A stretch of DNA of 64,000 nt from Akkermansia sp. RCC_12PD (lineage in GTDB: Bacteria > Verrucomicrobiota > Verrucomicrobiia > Verrucomicrobiales > Akkermansiaceae), in NCBI RefSeq assembly GCF_036417355.1, contig NZ_CP143889.1, positions 1,054,001 through 1,118,000 on the forward strand, in the 5' to 3' direction. This document shows, piece by piece, positions 52,740-61,351 of this stretch. The number at the start of each line of letters is the position of its first letter. The stretch's first letter is position 1. Position numbers and translations under genes: made by a program. The notes below the pieces were generated by a model that ran no database searches, had not been told where the DNA came from, and saw only the letters and a program-made list of their open reading frames with translations.

Positions 52740-52907
52740 TTACTTCTTGGACTTCATGACCACGGGGGCAATATCGGCGCCCGGCTGGTTCAGGTCGTTG
52801 AACTTGGGAAGGGGAGTCAGGGGCGGAGCGCCCTGATCCTGGCAGCAGCAGGAAGCCATGATGCTTGCCGCGAAAGCGGAAAGAGCCAGAATGGTAATCT
52901 TCTTCAT
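52740..52907 (-). CDS. very small lipoprotein
   Basis: 55 residues from ATG 52907. The signal ITILALSAFAASIMASC has a Cys triplet (CCC at the cleavage site), followed by a short Pro-rich tail ending VVMKSKK. No domain. It is a monocistronic unit with its own promoter and terminator, so it is a deliberate short gene. Similar tiny lipoproteins act as outer-membrane adaptors or peptidoglycan anchors, but none of this can be assigned here. Confidence 0.75.
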   Translation of the reverse strand: MKKITILALSAFAASIMASCCCQDQGAPPLTPLPKFNDLNQPGADIAPVVMKSKK

Positions 52908-52956
52908 ATGCGTGGTTAAATGATGGGTGATAAAGGATATGGAAATATCTTGGAGC

Positions 52957-52986
52957 ATAAAAGCACACCATCCGGGCGGCCGTCAA
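52957..52986 (-). promoter_or_regulatory. promoter of the small lipoprotein gene
   Basis: On the minus strand TTGACG (52986-52981), 18 bases, TTTTAT (52962-52957). The leader would be about 45 bases. Confidence 0.45.
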
Positions 52987-53115
52987 TCAAATTTGATAAA
53001 ATCTGTTCCCGGAATGCCTTCCGGCCGGAGACGGACGGTTCTGCAAGGGGCAAGACGCATAAATCGCTGGCCTCACGGCATGGGAAGGTATAATGTCCGC
53101 AAAGCTGTTTTTGCT

Positions 53116-53967
53116 ATGCCTTTCTCCGTTAGAATCCTCCGGTTTTTCGGCATCCTGCTGCTGGGTGTTTGCGCGCTGGGGGTAGCCGCCATAAGCTGGG
53201 CTTATCTGATTGAGCCCAACCTGCTGTTCGTCCGGCAGGTGGACTACCGCATTCCCCAGTGGAATGGGCGGGGCAGCCCCCTGAAAGTCGTTGTCGCCGG
53301 AGACCTCCATCTCATGCCCACCGCATTTGACGAAGTGAGAGTCCTACGCTACGTTCAGAGGATCATGCAGCTCAAGCCGGACCTGATCCTTCTGGTGGGG
53401 GATTATGCCCGCGGCTCCAGTAAAAACGCCAGCATGAACCCGCAAAAGGCGGCACAGCTCCTCCAAGGGCTGGAAGCACCCTGCGGGGTATTCGCGATTC
53501 AGGGCAACCATGATTTCACATTCGGCTGGAACAACTGGAAGAAGGAACTGACCCATGCGGGCATCAGGATTCTTGCCGACAAAAGCGTTCTCATCACGCT
53601 TAACGACGGGCGCAGGCTCCAGCTTTCCGGGCTTCTGGATTCCTTCCGCCACTCAAAAAAACAATTCCCGGAACGGCAGTCCCCAAACATCCCTCACATC
53701 GTATTGTGCCACCGTCCGGAAATCGACCACATTCTTTCAGAAGGGGACGCGGACTTCATCATCAGCGGCCATACGCACGGCGGCCAAATCCGCCTCCCCT
53801 TCAATCTGCTATGGTTTGAAGCCAGCCCGGAGCATACCCAGCCCTATACCTACCCCTGGCATATTTCCGCCGGAAACAAATATCTGATTACCAAAGGCCT
53901 GGGCACCAGCACGCTCCCCCTGCGCTTCAACTGCCCGCCGGAAATCTACCTGCTAACCTTGCACTGA
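53116..53967 (+). CDS. membrane-anchored metallophosphoesterase (YaeI-like)
   Basis: 283 residues from ATG 53116. One N-terminal membrane span (ILLLGVCALGVAAISWAYLI) then a calcineurin-like domain with AGDLHLMP, VGDYARG, QGNHDFTFG, LCHRPEID and SGHTHGGQIRLP. Relatives include YaeI and lipid A or cell-wall phosphoesterases; the substrate is not known. A TATAAT (53089-53094) lies 21 bases before the ATG without a good -35 match. No functional link to its neighbours is visible. Confidence 0.85.
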   Translation: MPFSVRILRFFGILLLGVCALGVAAISWAYLIEPNLLFVRQVDYRIPQWNGRGSPLKVVVAGDLHLMPTAFDEVRVLRYVQRIMQLKPDLILLVGDYARGSSKNASMNPQKAAQLLQGLEAPCGVFAIQGNHDFTFGWNNWKKELTHAGIRILADKSVLITLNDGRRLQLSGLLDSFRHSKKQFPERQSPNIPHIVLCHRPEIDHILSEGDADFIISGHTHGGQIRLPFNLLWFEASPEHTQPYTYPWHISAGNKYLITKGLGTSTLPLRFNCPPEIYLLTLH

Positions 53968-54049
53968 TGGCGGCAATCTGTTTCCGCATGGCAACAAACA
54001 GCCGCAGGTCTGTTTTTCACTGCTTGATTTTCTTCGGGCATATGCCAGC

Positions 54050-55105
54050 ATGGAAAGTTCACCTGCCTCTCCATTCATGCCTGTTTCCGCCAATAAAACA
54101 CCCGCAATAAAAAATGCCATCCTGTTCGGCAACGGACTGATGCGCACTTTGGGAAGCCCCAGCAGCCCGGACCTCCTCAAAGAAACCATCTGCAGCCGGC
54201 CCTGCGGAGAATGTGCGGGATCCTATTGCCCCTTCACCGAGGAAAAAAATTGCCTCCCTTTTCCTCTGATCTATGAATACCTGATCTTGAAGGAGCAAAA
54301 ACAACATCCGGAAAAGAACATGCGCAGCCTCTCTGCCATGATGCGTGAAAAGCTCAAAAAACAGTTGGAACAGTTCACCCCGCAGAACCATCCGGAATCC
54401 ATTCTGCACGCCCTCGCGGACCTCCGGGCGGATGATTACCTGACCACCAACTATGATACCTTCCTGCGCCGGATTCTGGAATTGCGGGGTTATGAACAAA
54501 AATCCAGCCAGCATTCGGAAACCAAATACAGCATCCGGCGCCATGCCTGCATGGAAAACAAGGAACATTCACATTCATGCCGCATCTGGAACATCCACGG
54601 CACCTACAACGACAAGCCGGATTCCTTCACTATCCAATATGGATACGAGCATTATTGCGGATGCATCGGCAAGATCGACAATTATTTAAAAGGCACATAC
54701 ACCTATCAGTTGCACAAAAAGGAAGTCTCCGTTCCGCGTATGTATAAAAAATTACAGGATTACAAGCTTCGGAAAGGAGAATCATGGATTGATGCCTTCT
54801 TTTTCTCCAATATTCATATCCTGGGCCTGAACCTTTCTCCGGAAGAAATAGACCTATTGTATATCTTGAATCTCAGGTCACGATGGCTGCGTGACCCAAA
54901 AATCAAAAACCGCATTCGGAATCGCATCGTCTTTTACGGACAGCCGACCAATGCTGTAAAAGCCCTGCTGGAACAATTCAGCGTGGAAGTCCGTTCCTCT
55001 TCTCCCGAACCACCTTGCGAAAACGCGAAGAATGAGGCATATGAAGATTATTACAAACGTGTTCTAAAAGACATCAAATCCGAAATGGGGCAATCTGGGA
55101 ATTGA
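54050..55105 (+). CDS. SIR2-like domain protein
   Basis: 351 residues without membrane segments. The SIR2-type pattern is ILFGNGLMRTLG near the N-terminus, LTTNYDTFLRR at 131-141 (the TTNYD block with the conserved Asn), and RIWNIHGTY with His183. Later NIHILGLNLSPEEIDLLYIL matches the SIR2-like C-terminal strand and helix. A cysteine group, C48-x3-C52-x2-C55-x4-C60, suggests a metal site. Bacterial SIR2-like proteins of this kind often act as NAD-consuming effectors of phage defence, but this is the family's known behaviour, not shown here. No partner gene is next to it. Confidence 0.7.
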   Translation: MESSPASPFMPVSANKTPAIKNAILFGNGLMRTLGSPSSPDLLKETICSRPCGECAGSYCPFTEEKNCLPFPLIYEYLILKEQKQHPEKNMRSLSAMMREKLKKQLEQFTPQNHPESILHALADLRADDYLTTNYDTFLRRILELRGYEQKSSQHSETKYSIRRHACMENKEHSHSCRIWNIHGTYNDKPDSFTIQYGYEHYCGCIGKIDNYLKGTYTYQLHKKEVSVPRMYKKLQDYKLRKGESWIDAFFFSNIHILGLNLSPEEIDLLYILNLRSRWLRDPKIKNRIRNRIVFYGQPTNAVKALLEQFSVEVRSSSPEPPCENAKNEAYEDYYKRVLKDIKSEMGQSGN

Positions 55106-55112
55106 CTCTTCC

Positions 55113-56090
55113 TTATCCCCTGTCTTCTTCATCAAATCGTTCCCGCAGCCTCAGAATTTTATTTCCGGTCATTCTATAAACCGGCTTGTAAAGGTACTTT
55201 TTCAGCACGGCCAGCGGAGTCCTGCCGGGAAGAGGACCGCGCAGAAGTCCGGCGTCTCGCATGGCCCGTTCGTAACGCTTCCCTTCATAGCGCCAATTAT
55301 ACCTCCAAGGCTTGTGAACACCCTGATAATGGAGAATTCCGGGCTCCAGGGCCGCTTCCACCGCCTGCCGGGGCGTCACGCCGCGCCAGAACTTCTCTCC
55401 GGGATTATTTTTCAAAATGCGCCGCGTCAGCCCGTCATGCCAATTCCAGCGGGGATGCAGAGGAACCGTCAATTCGCACAAGGCGCCGTTCAGAGCGTCC
55501 TGGTCCGGGCAGGTAAGCCTGTCCCTGTGGCTGACGGCATAATCCAGCACGGCGCGCACCAGCCCCTTCTCCCGGAAAACGTCCACATTCATCAGCAGCA
55601 CTCCGGAGTTGAAATACCCCGTGCAGTTCAGCGGCATGTCCAGCCGTTCGTTAAAATGGGAACCGGGCTTTGAAAAATTCTCAAACACCACTCCCACCGC
55701 CTTTCCGGTCAGGTCCGTGCGGAAAAGCTCCGTCAAATCCCGGCAAACCAGCACATCAATATCCAGATAAAGAATATTGCCCTTTTCCTCCTTCAGCAGC
55801 TCCGGAATAAACACGCGCCCCCAGGCGGGTACGGGCCACTGTTCGGTATGGGGGAAATCGTGCTCCTCCAGGATATTAGAAATCTCAATAAACTCCAGCC
55901 GGCAATCGAACGGAGCCGCCAGCTCTTCCAGCTTGCGGCGGTTGCCGGCATCAATGTCGTCGGAAAGCACGTAAACCTTGTAAAAAGTGTCCGGCCCCGC
56001 CGTGTTCAGCAAAGAAAAAACCGTGACGCTCAAGGGCAGTATTCCCCGGTTGTCACTGGCGAGGACGACGGCGAATTCATTCTTTTTCAT
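55113..56090 (-). CDS. glycosyltransferase family 8 (LPS-type galactosyl/glucosyltransferase)
   Basis: 325 residues, GT-A fold. NILYLDIDVLVCRDL carries the DxD metal-binding motif. NSGVLLMNVDVF, DQDALNGAL and LHYQGVHKPW are GT8 signatures. Last gene of the operon hldD-GT9-GT2-GT8. It starts 18 bases after the GT2 gene and ends seven bases from the convergent SIR2-like gene. The sugar donor and acceptor cannot be told; its place favours an LPS core role. Confidence 0.88.
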   Translation of the reverse strand: MKKNEFAVVLASDNRGILPLSVTVFSLLNTAGPDTFYKVYVLSDDIDAGNRRKLEELAAPFDCRLEFIEISNILEEHDFPHTEQWPVPAWGRVFIPELLKEEKGNILYLDIDVLVCRDLTELFRTDLTGKAVGVVFENFSKPGSHFNERLDMPLNCTGYFNSGVLLMNVDVFREKGLVRAVLDYAVSHRDRLTCPDQDALNGALCELTVPLHPRWNWHDGLTRRILKNNPGEKFWRGVTPRQAVEAALEPGILHYQGVHKPWRYNWRYEGKRYERAMRDAGLLRGPLPGRTPLAVLKKYLYKPVYRMTGNKILRLRERFDEEDRG

Positions 56091-56108
56091 GGGAGGAAAC
56101 GGGTAGGG

Positions 56109-57134
56109 TCAATGGCGGAACAGTTGAGGCACTCTCTTGCGCATCTTCTTCCAATAATAGGAAAAGCCCAGGCCGGACTTCCCGGCCAGCCAGGATTTCA
56201 GCAATTTGGCTTCCGTGGCGGTCAGGCAGCTGTCATCTTCTTCCGGACGGTACAGGCCTTCTTCACGGAGTACGCGGCACACTGTCCGGGTAACATCTTC
56301 CTGCTCGGAATGAGGCGCATACTTGCGTACATTGCGCACGCACATCACCAACAACCTTAGAAAAGCCGTCCGGTACTCCTCCAGCAAACCTTTCTCTTTC
56401 CATTCCTTTAAAACTAATAACGCCACTTTCACATAATCCAAGGACTTCACGGAACAACCAGAAGCAAATTCGTCCGTAATGGAACCACTCCGCTTGCGAT
56501 AGACGTACAACGGCTTGCGCACGACACAGGCACGTTTGCAGAATGGAAACGTGAGGTAATGAAAATAAATATCCTCACATAAAAATCCTTCCGGAAACTG
56601 TGTTCCGTATTGTTCCACAACGGAACGCCGCACCATCATGCCATTGGCGCCATGGTGAACCTTTCCAATGGTGGACGGAGTACAGGGGATCCAGCTCGCG
56701 TCCGGTTCCGCTACGTCTTTTGGCAAATAGAAATCTTTCTTCTCCGGCTCATCCTCATAAAAATAGCGGTAACCGCACACCACCCGGTCCGCAGAACAGG
56801 CGCACGCCGTTTCGTACATCTCTCTTAAAGCGTCCGGTTCCATCCAGTCGTCGGAATCCACCAGGAGAAGGAACTCACCCTCCGCATGCTTCATCGCCAA
56901 GTTGCGCGTACGGGAAAGCCCTCCGTTAGAAGGAGCGCTGACTACCTTGACGCGAGGGTCCCGTTCCTTCCATTCCTCAAGAATGGACAGGGACGCGTCC
57001 GTGGAAGCGTCATCCACACAGATAATTTCCAAATCCGTGAAAGACTGGCTGCAAAGACTCTGCAAACACGCAGACACATAGGAAGCCACATTGTAAACGG
57101 GCACGATAACGGAAATTTTAACAGGATGCGTCAT
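56109..57134 (-). CDS. glycosyltransferase family 2
   Basis: 341 residues. SVIVPVYNVASYVSACLQSL opens the GT-A domain, followed by IICVDDASTDASL and LLVDSDDWMEPDAL with the DxD-type acid pair. The C-terminal half is helical and may bind acceptor or membrane. The first codons overlap the end of the GT9 gene by 17 bases. Adds a sugar to an LPS or surface glycan, inferred from context. Two residues upstream is another ATG. Confidence 0.88.
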   Translation of the reverse strand: MTHPVKISVIVPVYNVASYVSACLQSLCSQSFTDLEIICVDDASTDASLSILEEWKERDPRVKVVSAPSNGGLSRTRNLAMKHAEGEFLLLVDSDDWMEPDALREMYETACACSADRVVCGYRYFYEDEPEKKDFYLPKDVAEPDASWIPCTPSTIGKVHHGANGMMVRRSVVEQYGTQFPEGFLCEDIYFHYLTFPFCKRACVVRKPLYVYRKRSGSITDEFASGCSVKSLDYVKVALLVLKEWKEKGLLEEYRTAFLRLLVMCVRNVRKYAPHSEQEDVTRTVCRVLREEGLYRPEEDDSCLTATEAKLLKSWLAGKSGLGFSYYWKKMRKRVPQLFRH

Positions 57135-58080
57135 GGCCATTCTTTCCGGAAAGATTCAGGGACAAATAGGGTACCAGCGTGGACCACACTTGGTCCACCG
57201 TGATTTCCTCAATGCTTCCCGGGGAAATCAGGTTCGTGATACGGCAGGCCGTGATGGCGGACTTGCGCGTCCGGTGGCAGAAAATGGCCGTTACGGGTAC
57301 TCCGGAATAGGCGCACATATGCGTAGGGCCCGTATCATTGCCCACACAGGCCAGGGAGCGCAACGCCATCTGAGGAATATCCATCAGAGAGGACTTGCCC
57401 AGAAAACTGACAGCCAGTGGAGAACTGGAGGCGATGGCCTCCACTTCCTCGGCTTCCGCCCTGGTGCCAATCACTACGGACGCTATGCCCCGCTCCGCCA
57501 GACGCCGCGCCAGGGAGCAGAAATTCTCCACGGGCCAGCGTTTGTAGGGATGTGAGGGGGAACACCCCGGAATCATCAGCACATACCGTTCCGGAAGTTC
57601 GTCAAAATGCCGGCCCTCCCCGTGCATGAAGGATAAATCCGTCAGGACGCGCTCCAGCCGATATGGCTCCCTTTCCACCTTCCCCAGACGAAACCCTCCG
57701 TTTTTCAACAATCTGCGGCGTTCTCCGGAATTGCAGGCCACCCAATCCATATCGCGGTTGAGCAGAAAGCGGATGGCCGGATAATAGCGTTTCCTGGTTC
57801 GGGAGGATTCCTGGAGGTCATATACCACGTCAAAATTTCCCTTAACGATGGAACGGATGGCCGCCCAGGTGGCACCCAGCTTCCAGTACGGAACCCGGTC
57901 ATCCACGATGAAATCGTCAAACACGCCCAGCTGCTTCGCCATCGGGACGAACATTCCCATCGTCATCAGGGTGATGCGGGCCTCCGGATGAAGCTCCCGG
58001 AGACGTTTCATCGTCCCCATGGCCAGCACCACGTCGCCCAGGGCCCCGTGCTTGATGATCAAAATGCGTTGCGCAGGCAT
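57118..58080 (-). CDS. glycosyltransferase family 9 (heptosyltransferase-like)
   Basis: 320 residues, GT-B fold. N-terminal RILIIKHGALGDVVLAMGTM with the Gly/Asp of ADP-heptose transferases, and a C-terminal FLGKSSLMDIPQMALRSLACVGNDTGPTHM donor-site block (the D-T/S-G-P-x-H pattern). Acts at the cytosolic face of the inner membrane, probably transferring heptose to the LPS core, given hldD directly upstream. The stop lies inside the next GT2 gene. Confidence 0.9.
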   Translation of the reverse strand: MPAQRILIIKHGALGDVVLAMGTMKRLRELHPEARITLMTMGMFVPMAKQLGVFDDFIVDDRVPYWKLGATWAAIRSIVKGNFDVVYDLQESSRTRKRYYPAIRFLLNRDMDWVACNSGERRRLLKNGGFRLGKVEREPYRLERVLTDLSFMHGEGRHFDELPERYVLMIPGCSPSHPYKRWPVENFCSLARRLAERGIASVVIGTRAEAEEVEAIASSSPLAVSFLGKSSLMDIPQMALRSLACVGNDTGPTHMCAYSGVPVTAIFCHRTRKSAITACRITNLISPGSIEEITVDQVWSTLVPYLSLNLSGKNGHDASC

Positions 58081-58100
58081 GAATGAAAAACAATCCGGGG

Positions 58101-59087
58101 TTAAACGTAGCTGTCCTCCCGGTCCAGATACTTCTGCACGTACTGCCGCACGCCGTCTTCCAGAGAAGTCATGGGAGCCGAATATCCGGCGGTGCGCAGC
58201 CGGGAAAGGTCAGCCTGCGTGTAATACTGGTATTTGCCCTTGAGTTCCTCAGGCATTTCCCGGTAGCCGATTTTTTCCTGAAGGCCCAGGGCATTGAACA
58301 CCGCCTTGGCCAGATCGTAAAACGAACGTGCCTCCCCGGAGCCCACATTGAACAGGCCGCTCACTTCCGGATGGTCCAGCAGCCAGAGAACCACATCCAC
58401 GCAGTCCCCCACCCACACGAAGTCCCGGAGCTGCCAGCCGTCCCTGTAGTCGGGATGATAGGACTTGAACAGCTTGACCGTCTCATTTACTTTTACTTGG
58501 GGGAAAATGTGGGCCACCACACTCTTCTGGCCGCCCTTGTGGTACTCATTGGGACCGTACACGTTGAAAAACTTGAGGCCGGCATACTGGAGAGGGACCG
58601 TGCGCCCTTCCCGCACTTCCCTGGCCACCTTCCGGTCAAACAGGGCCTTGCTCCATCCGTAGGCGTTCAACGGCCGCAGCGCATTGACATGCTCCAAGGA
58701 CGGATTGTCGTCAAACCCCATGGAGCCGTCCCCGTAAGTGGCCGCGGAGGAGGCGTAAATGAACTGCTTCCCGTACAGGGTGCAGAATTCCCACAAGTAC
58801 CAGCTCAATGTAAAATTCGTCCGGATAATCAGATCCGCATCCGTTTCCGTCGTCGCGGAAATCGCGCCCATGTGAATGACGGCCTCAATTTCTTCCGCGT
58901 GCGTTTCCATGTAATCGAACATGTCTTCCGGGGGCACCACCGCGCACAACTCCCGTTTGGCTATGTTCTTCCATTTGTCGGAGGAGCCCAGCGTATCCAC
59001 CACGACAATATCTTTTTTGCCGGCCTTCTCCAGGGCTGCGACAATATTTGAACCGATGAATCCGGCTCCGCCTGTGACAATAATCAT
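58101..59087 (-). CDS. hldD: ADP-L-glycero-D-manno-heptose 6-epimerase
   Basis: Makes the ADP-heptose donor for LPS core. 328 residues, extended short-chain dehydrogenase fold. NADP Rossmann motif GGAGFIGSN at residues 6-14, SSAATYG, and the catalytic pair in YGWSK (Tyr143, Lys147). The family-specific FNVYGPNEYHKG is present and confirms the epimerase over generic epimerases. First gene of an operon with the heptosyltransferase 20 bases downstream. Confidence 0.95.
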   Translation of the reverse strand: MIIVTGGAGFIGSNIVAALEKAGKKDIVVVDTLGSSDKWKNIAKRELCAVVPPEDMFDYMETHAEEIEAVIHMGAISATTETDADLIIRTNFTLSWYLWEFCTLYGKQFIYASSAATYGDGSMGFDDNPSLEHVNALRPLNAYGWSKALFDRKVAREVREGRTVPLQYAGLKFFNVYGPNEYHKGGQKSVVAHIFPQVKVNETVKLFKSYHPDYRDGWQLRDFVWVGDCVDVVLWLLDHPEVSGLFNVGSGEARSFYDLAKAVFNALGLQEKIGYREMPEELKGKYQYYTQADLSRLRTAGYSAPMTSLEDGVRQYVQKYLDREDSYV

Positions 59088-59389
59088 AACAGAAAAATAG
59101 ATAAAGAAGTTGTACCGCCTTCTTTTACCACAGCCTCCCTGTGCTAGGCAACTGCCATTTGAAATGTCCCAGAACGCGACTTTTCAACAAATTTACGGTT
59201 CGGGTACTCCAACTCCTATCCGGACAAGATGGAAATCCATGGGAATGAAACCGCCTCAGCATACTTATCATACTTTTGTCCCGGCCCCCGGACACGCTCC
59301 TCCTCGTTGGGAAATTCTTCAATGACCTGCTTTTCCAAAATTACCATTGACCACGGACTATAAATCCGTTACCCATAAGAAGCCTCTTT
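59088..59389. other. divergent intergenic region, no gene
   Basis: About 300 bases between hldD (minus) and a GT2 gene (plus). No RNA gene or stable hairpin was recognised. Possible weak promoter parts are TTGCCT/TAAAAG toward hldD and TTGACC at about 59347 toward the GT2 gene, neither convincing. A reading frame starting at 59110 on the plus strand has no support. Confidence 0.4.
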
Positions 59390-60520
59390 ATGCCTCCTGA
59401 CGTCTCCATTATCGTTCCCTGCTATAATGTAGCCGCTTACATAGATGTCTGCCTGGAAAGCCTGACCCGGCAAACTCTTCGCAGCATAGAAATTATCTGC
59501 ATTAATGACGGTTCCACGGACAACACATGGAACTGCCTGCTCCGGTGGCAGGCGAAGGATGACAGAATCATCCTTCTGAACCAATCCAATGCAGGCGTTT
59601 CCACCGCACGGAATGCGGGGCTGGATGCGGCGCGGGGACTGTACGTAGGTTTTGCGGACCCGGACGACTATGCGGACCCTGAAATGTATGGGCGCCTTCT
59701 TTCCGGAGCGCTGGAACATGATGCCGACGTGGTGGAATGCGGAAATCATGTTTTTTCCGATACCACGGCTGAGCTGATCGTCTCCAGAAGAAGATCGCCC
59801 GCATGGAACTTTGAATCGGATGCGTCTCCCGCCAACTTCTTCCGGGATTCCGTCTGGGGAAAGATGGATATCTGCGTATGGAGCAAGTTGTTCCGGAGAA
59901 GCATGCTGGAAACGCACAGCCTCCGGTTCCACGCCGATCTGAAATGTGGAGGAGAAGATGAAACATTCCGCCTGACAGTCCTTCCCCATGCTTCACGCCT
60001 TCTGTTCATTCCGGACTGCCTGTATTATTACCGCCTGATGCGCCGGGACTCCCTTTCCAGACACTGCGACGACATTCCCCACTCCCAATGCGTCCAGGAA
60101 TTCCGAAGGCTGCTGTACATCGTGGACTATTGGAAGGCACGCGGCTGGTTAAACGCCGGCCTGTTTGCCTACGGCGTGCGGAAACTCAAGCCCTTTTTCA
60201 TCTCCAAGCATCCGCTCTTCAACCGCATGACTCCTCCGCAGAAGCGGATCATTCTGGCATGGTGGCATGAATTCTACCGGCAGGCCGGAGGCGATCTCTT
60301 TTTCTCCACCCTTTCCGGACGAGACAGGCAACTGGCCGATCTGCTCAATTCAGTACCTCCTCCTTCCAACGGCTTCAGCCGCATTTTGCTGCTGGCCGGG
60401 TCCTGCCTGCCGGGACAGAAGGGCAGGTATTATTCCTGCAAACGGGTCCTTTCCACCTACCTCTCTGATACCCGCTCCTTCTCCGGACTCCCGACAGCCT
60501 CTCCGCAAAGGCCTGATTGA
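59390..60520 (+). CDS. glycosyltransferase family 2
   Basis: 376 residues. SIIVPCYNVAAYIDVCLESL, IICINDGSTDNTW and VGFADPDDYADPEMY carry the GT-A nucleotide and metal-binding pattern, and a long C-terminal region follows (GGEDETFRLTVLPHASRLLF). Together with the next gene it forms a plus-strand pair opposite the hldD operon. The substrate is unknown; a surface glycan is assumed from the neighbourhood. Confidence 0.87.
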   Translation: MPPDVSIIVPCYNVAAYIDVCLESLTRQTLRSIEIICINDGSTDNTWNCLLRWQAKDDRIILLNQSNAGVSTARNAGLDAARGLYVGFADPDDYADPEMYGRLLSGALEHDADVVECGNHVFSDTTAELIVSRRRSPAWNFESDASPANFFRDSVWGKMDICVWSKLFRRSMLETHSLRFHADLKCGGEDETFRLTVLPHASRLLFIPDCLYYYRLMRRDSLSRHCDDIPHSQCVQEFRRLLYIVDYWKARGWLNAGLFAYGVRKLKPFFISKHPLFNRMTPPQKRIILAWWHEFYRQAGGDLFFSTLSGRDRQLADLLNSVPPPSNGFSRILLLAGSCLPGQKGRYYSCKRVLSTYLSDTRSFSGLPTASPQRPD

Positions 60521-60568
60521 CACTGCTCCACCTTCCCTATATAACACAGCACATCAACTTCCCGCTTG

Positions 60569-61351
60569 ATGAACCATTTTATTTCATTCGCAGACTCCCG
60601 CATGACGGACTCCCTGAACCGTCTGTGCCGGCAGGCGGAGGCCCTGGAGTTTTTCGATGAAACCACGTCGTTCACGGAACACGACCTTCTCCCGGAATTC
60701 ACCAGCCGCATGGGCAAATACCTGACTCCCTCCTGCAAGGGATTCGGCTACTGGTCCTGGAAACCGTGGATCATCAGCCACGCCCTGCAGAAAATGAAGG
60801 ATGGGGACCGTCTCCTGTATCTGGATGCCGGCTGCCACATCAATCCGGCAGGCATGAAACGCTTCCGGGAATATGTGGACATTCTGGACCGGGACAACAA
60901 TGGCATGCTGGCATTTTACAATGGACAGCCTGAATACAAATGGACCAAGGGGGACATCTTCCGCCATTTCTCCATCTCTCCGGAAAATACCCGCATCACG
61001 CATAGCCAACAAATCGCGGCCGGACATGTCTTCATCAAAAAAAGCCCCAGGGCGGTAGAATTGATCCGGGACTGGCTCCATATCTTTTACAACCATCTGA
61101 ATCTGGTGGACAACTCCCCCTCTGTCTCTCCCAATCTGGAGGAATTCGTAGAAAACCGGTACGACCAAAGCATTTTTTCCATTCTGTGCAAACTGCGCGG
61201 CGTTACTGCCCTTCCCTGTTCGGAGACTTATGCGGAAGACTGGGACCGACTGGCCTTGTTTCCATTCCAGGATAGGCGCGACATCAGCGTTTCCCCAACA
61301 CAAAAAACCTGCGGGAACCTGTGGAGACGCCTCTTCCGCAAAACAGGTTAA
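60569..61351 (+). CDS. GT-A-like glycosyltransferase, family uncertain
   Basis: 260 residues. GFGYWSWKPWIISHALQKM followed by DGDRLLYLDAGCHINPAGM matches a group of polysaccharide-locus proteins that read like GT-A enzymes with an altered acidic motif (D-A-G-C). MNHFISFADSRM opens it. It lies 48 bases after the GT2 gene and its end overlaps the convergent GT4 gene by four bases. The activity is inferred and the family assignment is not firm. Confidence 0.65.
   Translation: MNHFISFADSRMTDSLNRLCRQAEALEFFDETTSFTEHDLLPEFTSRMGKYLTPSCKGFGYWSWKPWIISHALQKMKDGDRLLYLDAGCHINPAGMKRFREYVDILDRDNNGMLAFYNGQPEYKWTKGDIFRHFSISPENTRITHSQQIAAGHVFIKKSPRAVELIRDWLHIFYNHLNLVDNSPSVSPNLEEFVENRYDQSIFSILCKLRGVTALPCSETYAEDWDRLALFPFQDRRDISVSPTQKTCGNLWRRLFRKTG

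Noticed and set aside
53971-54002. Possible stem CTGTTT/AAACAG after the phosphoesterase gene
   Set aside because: Stem is interrupted, the U-run is distant, and the next gene is close.
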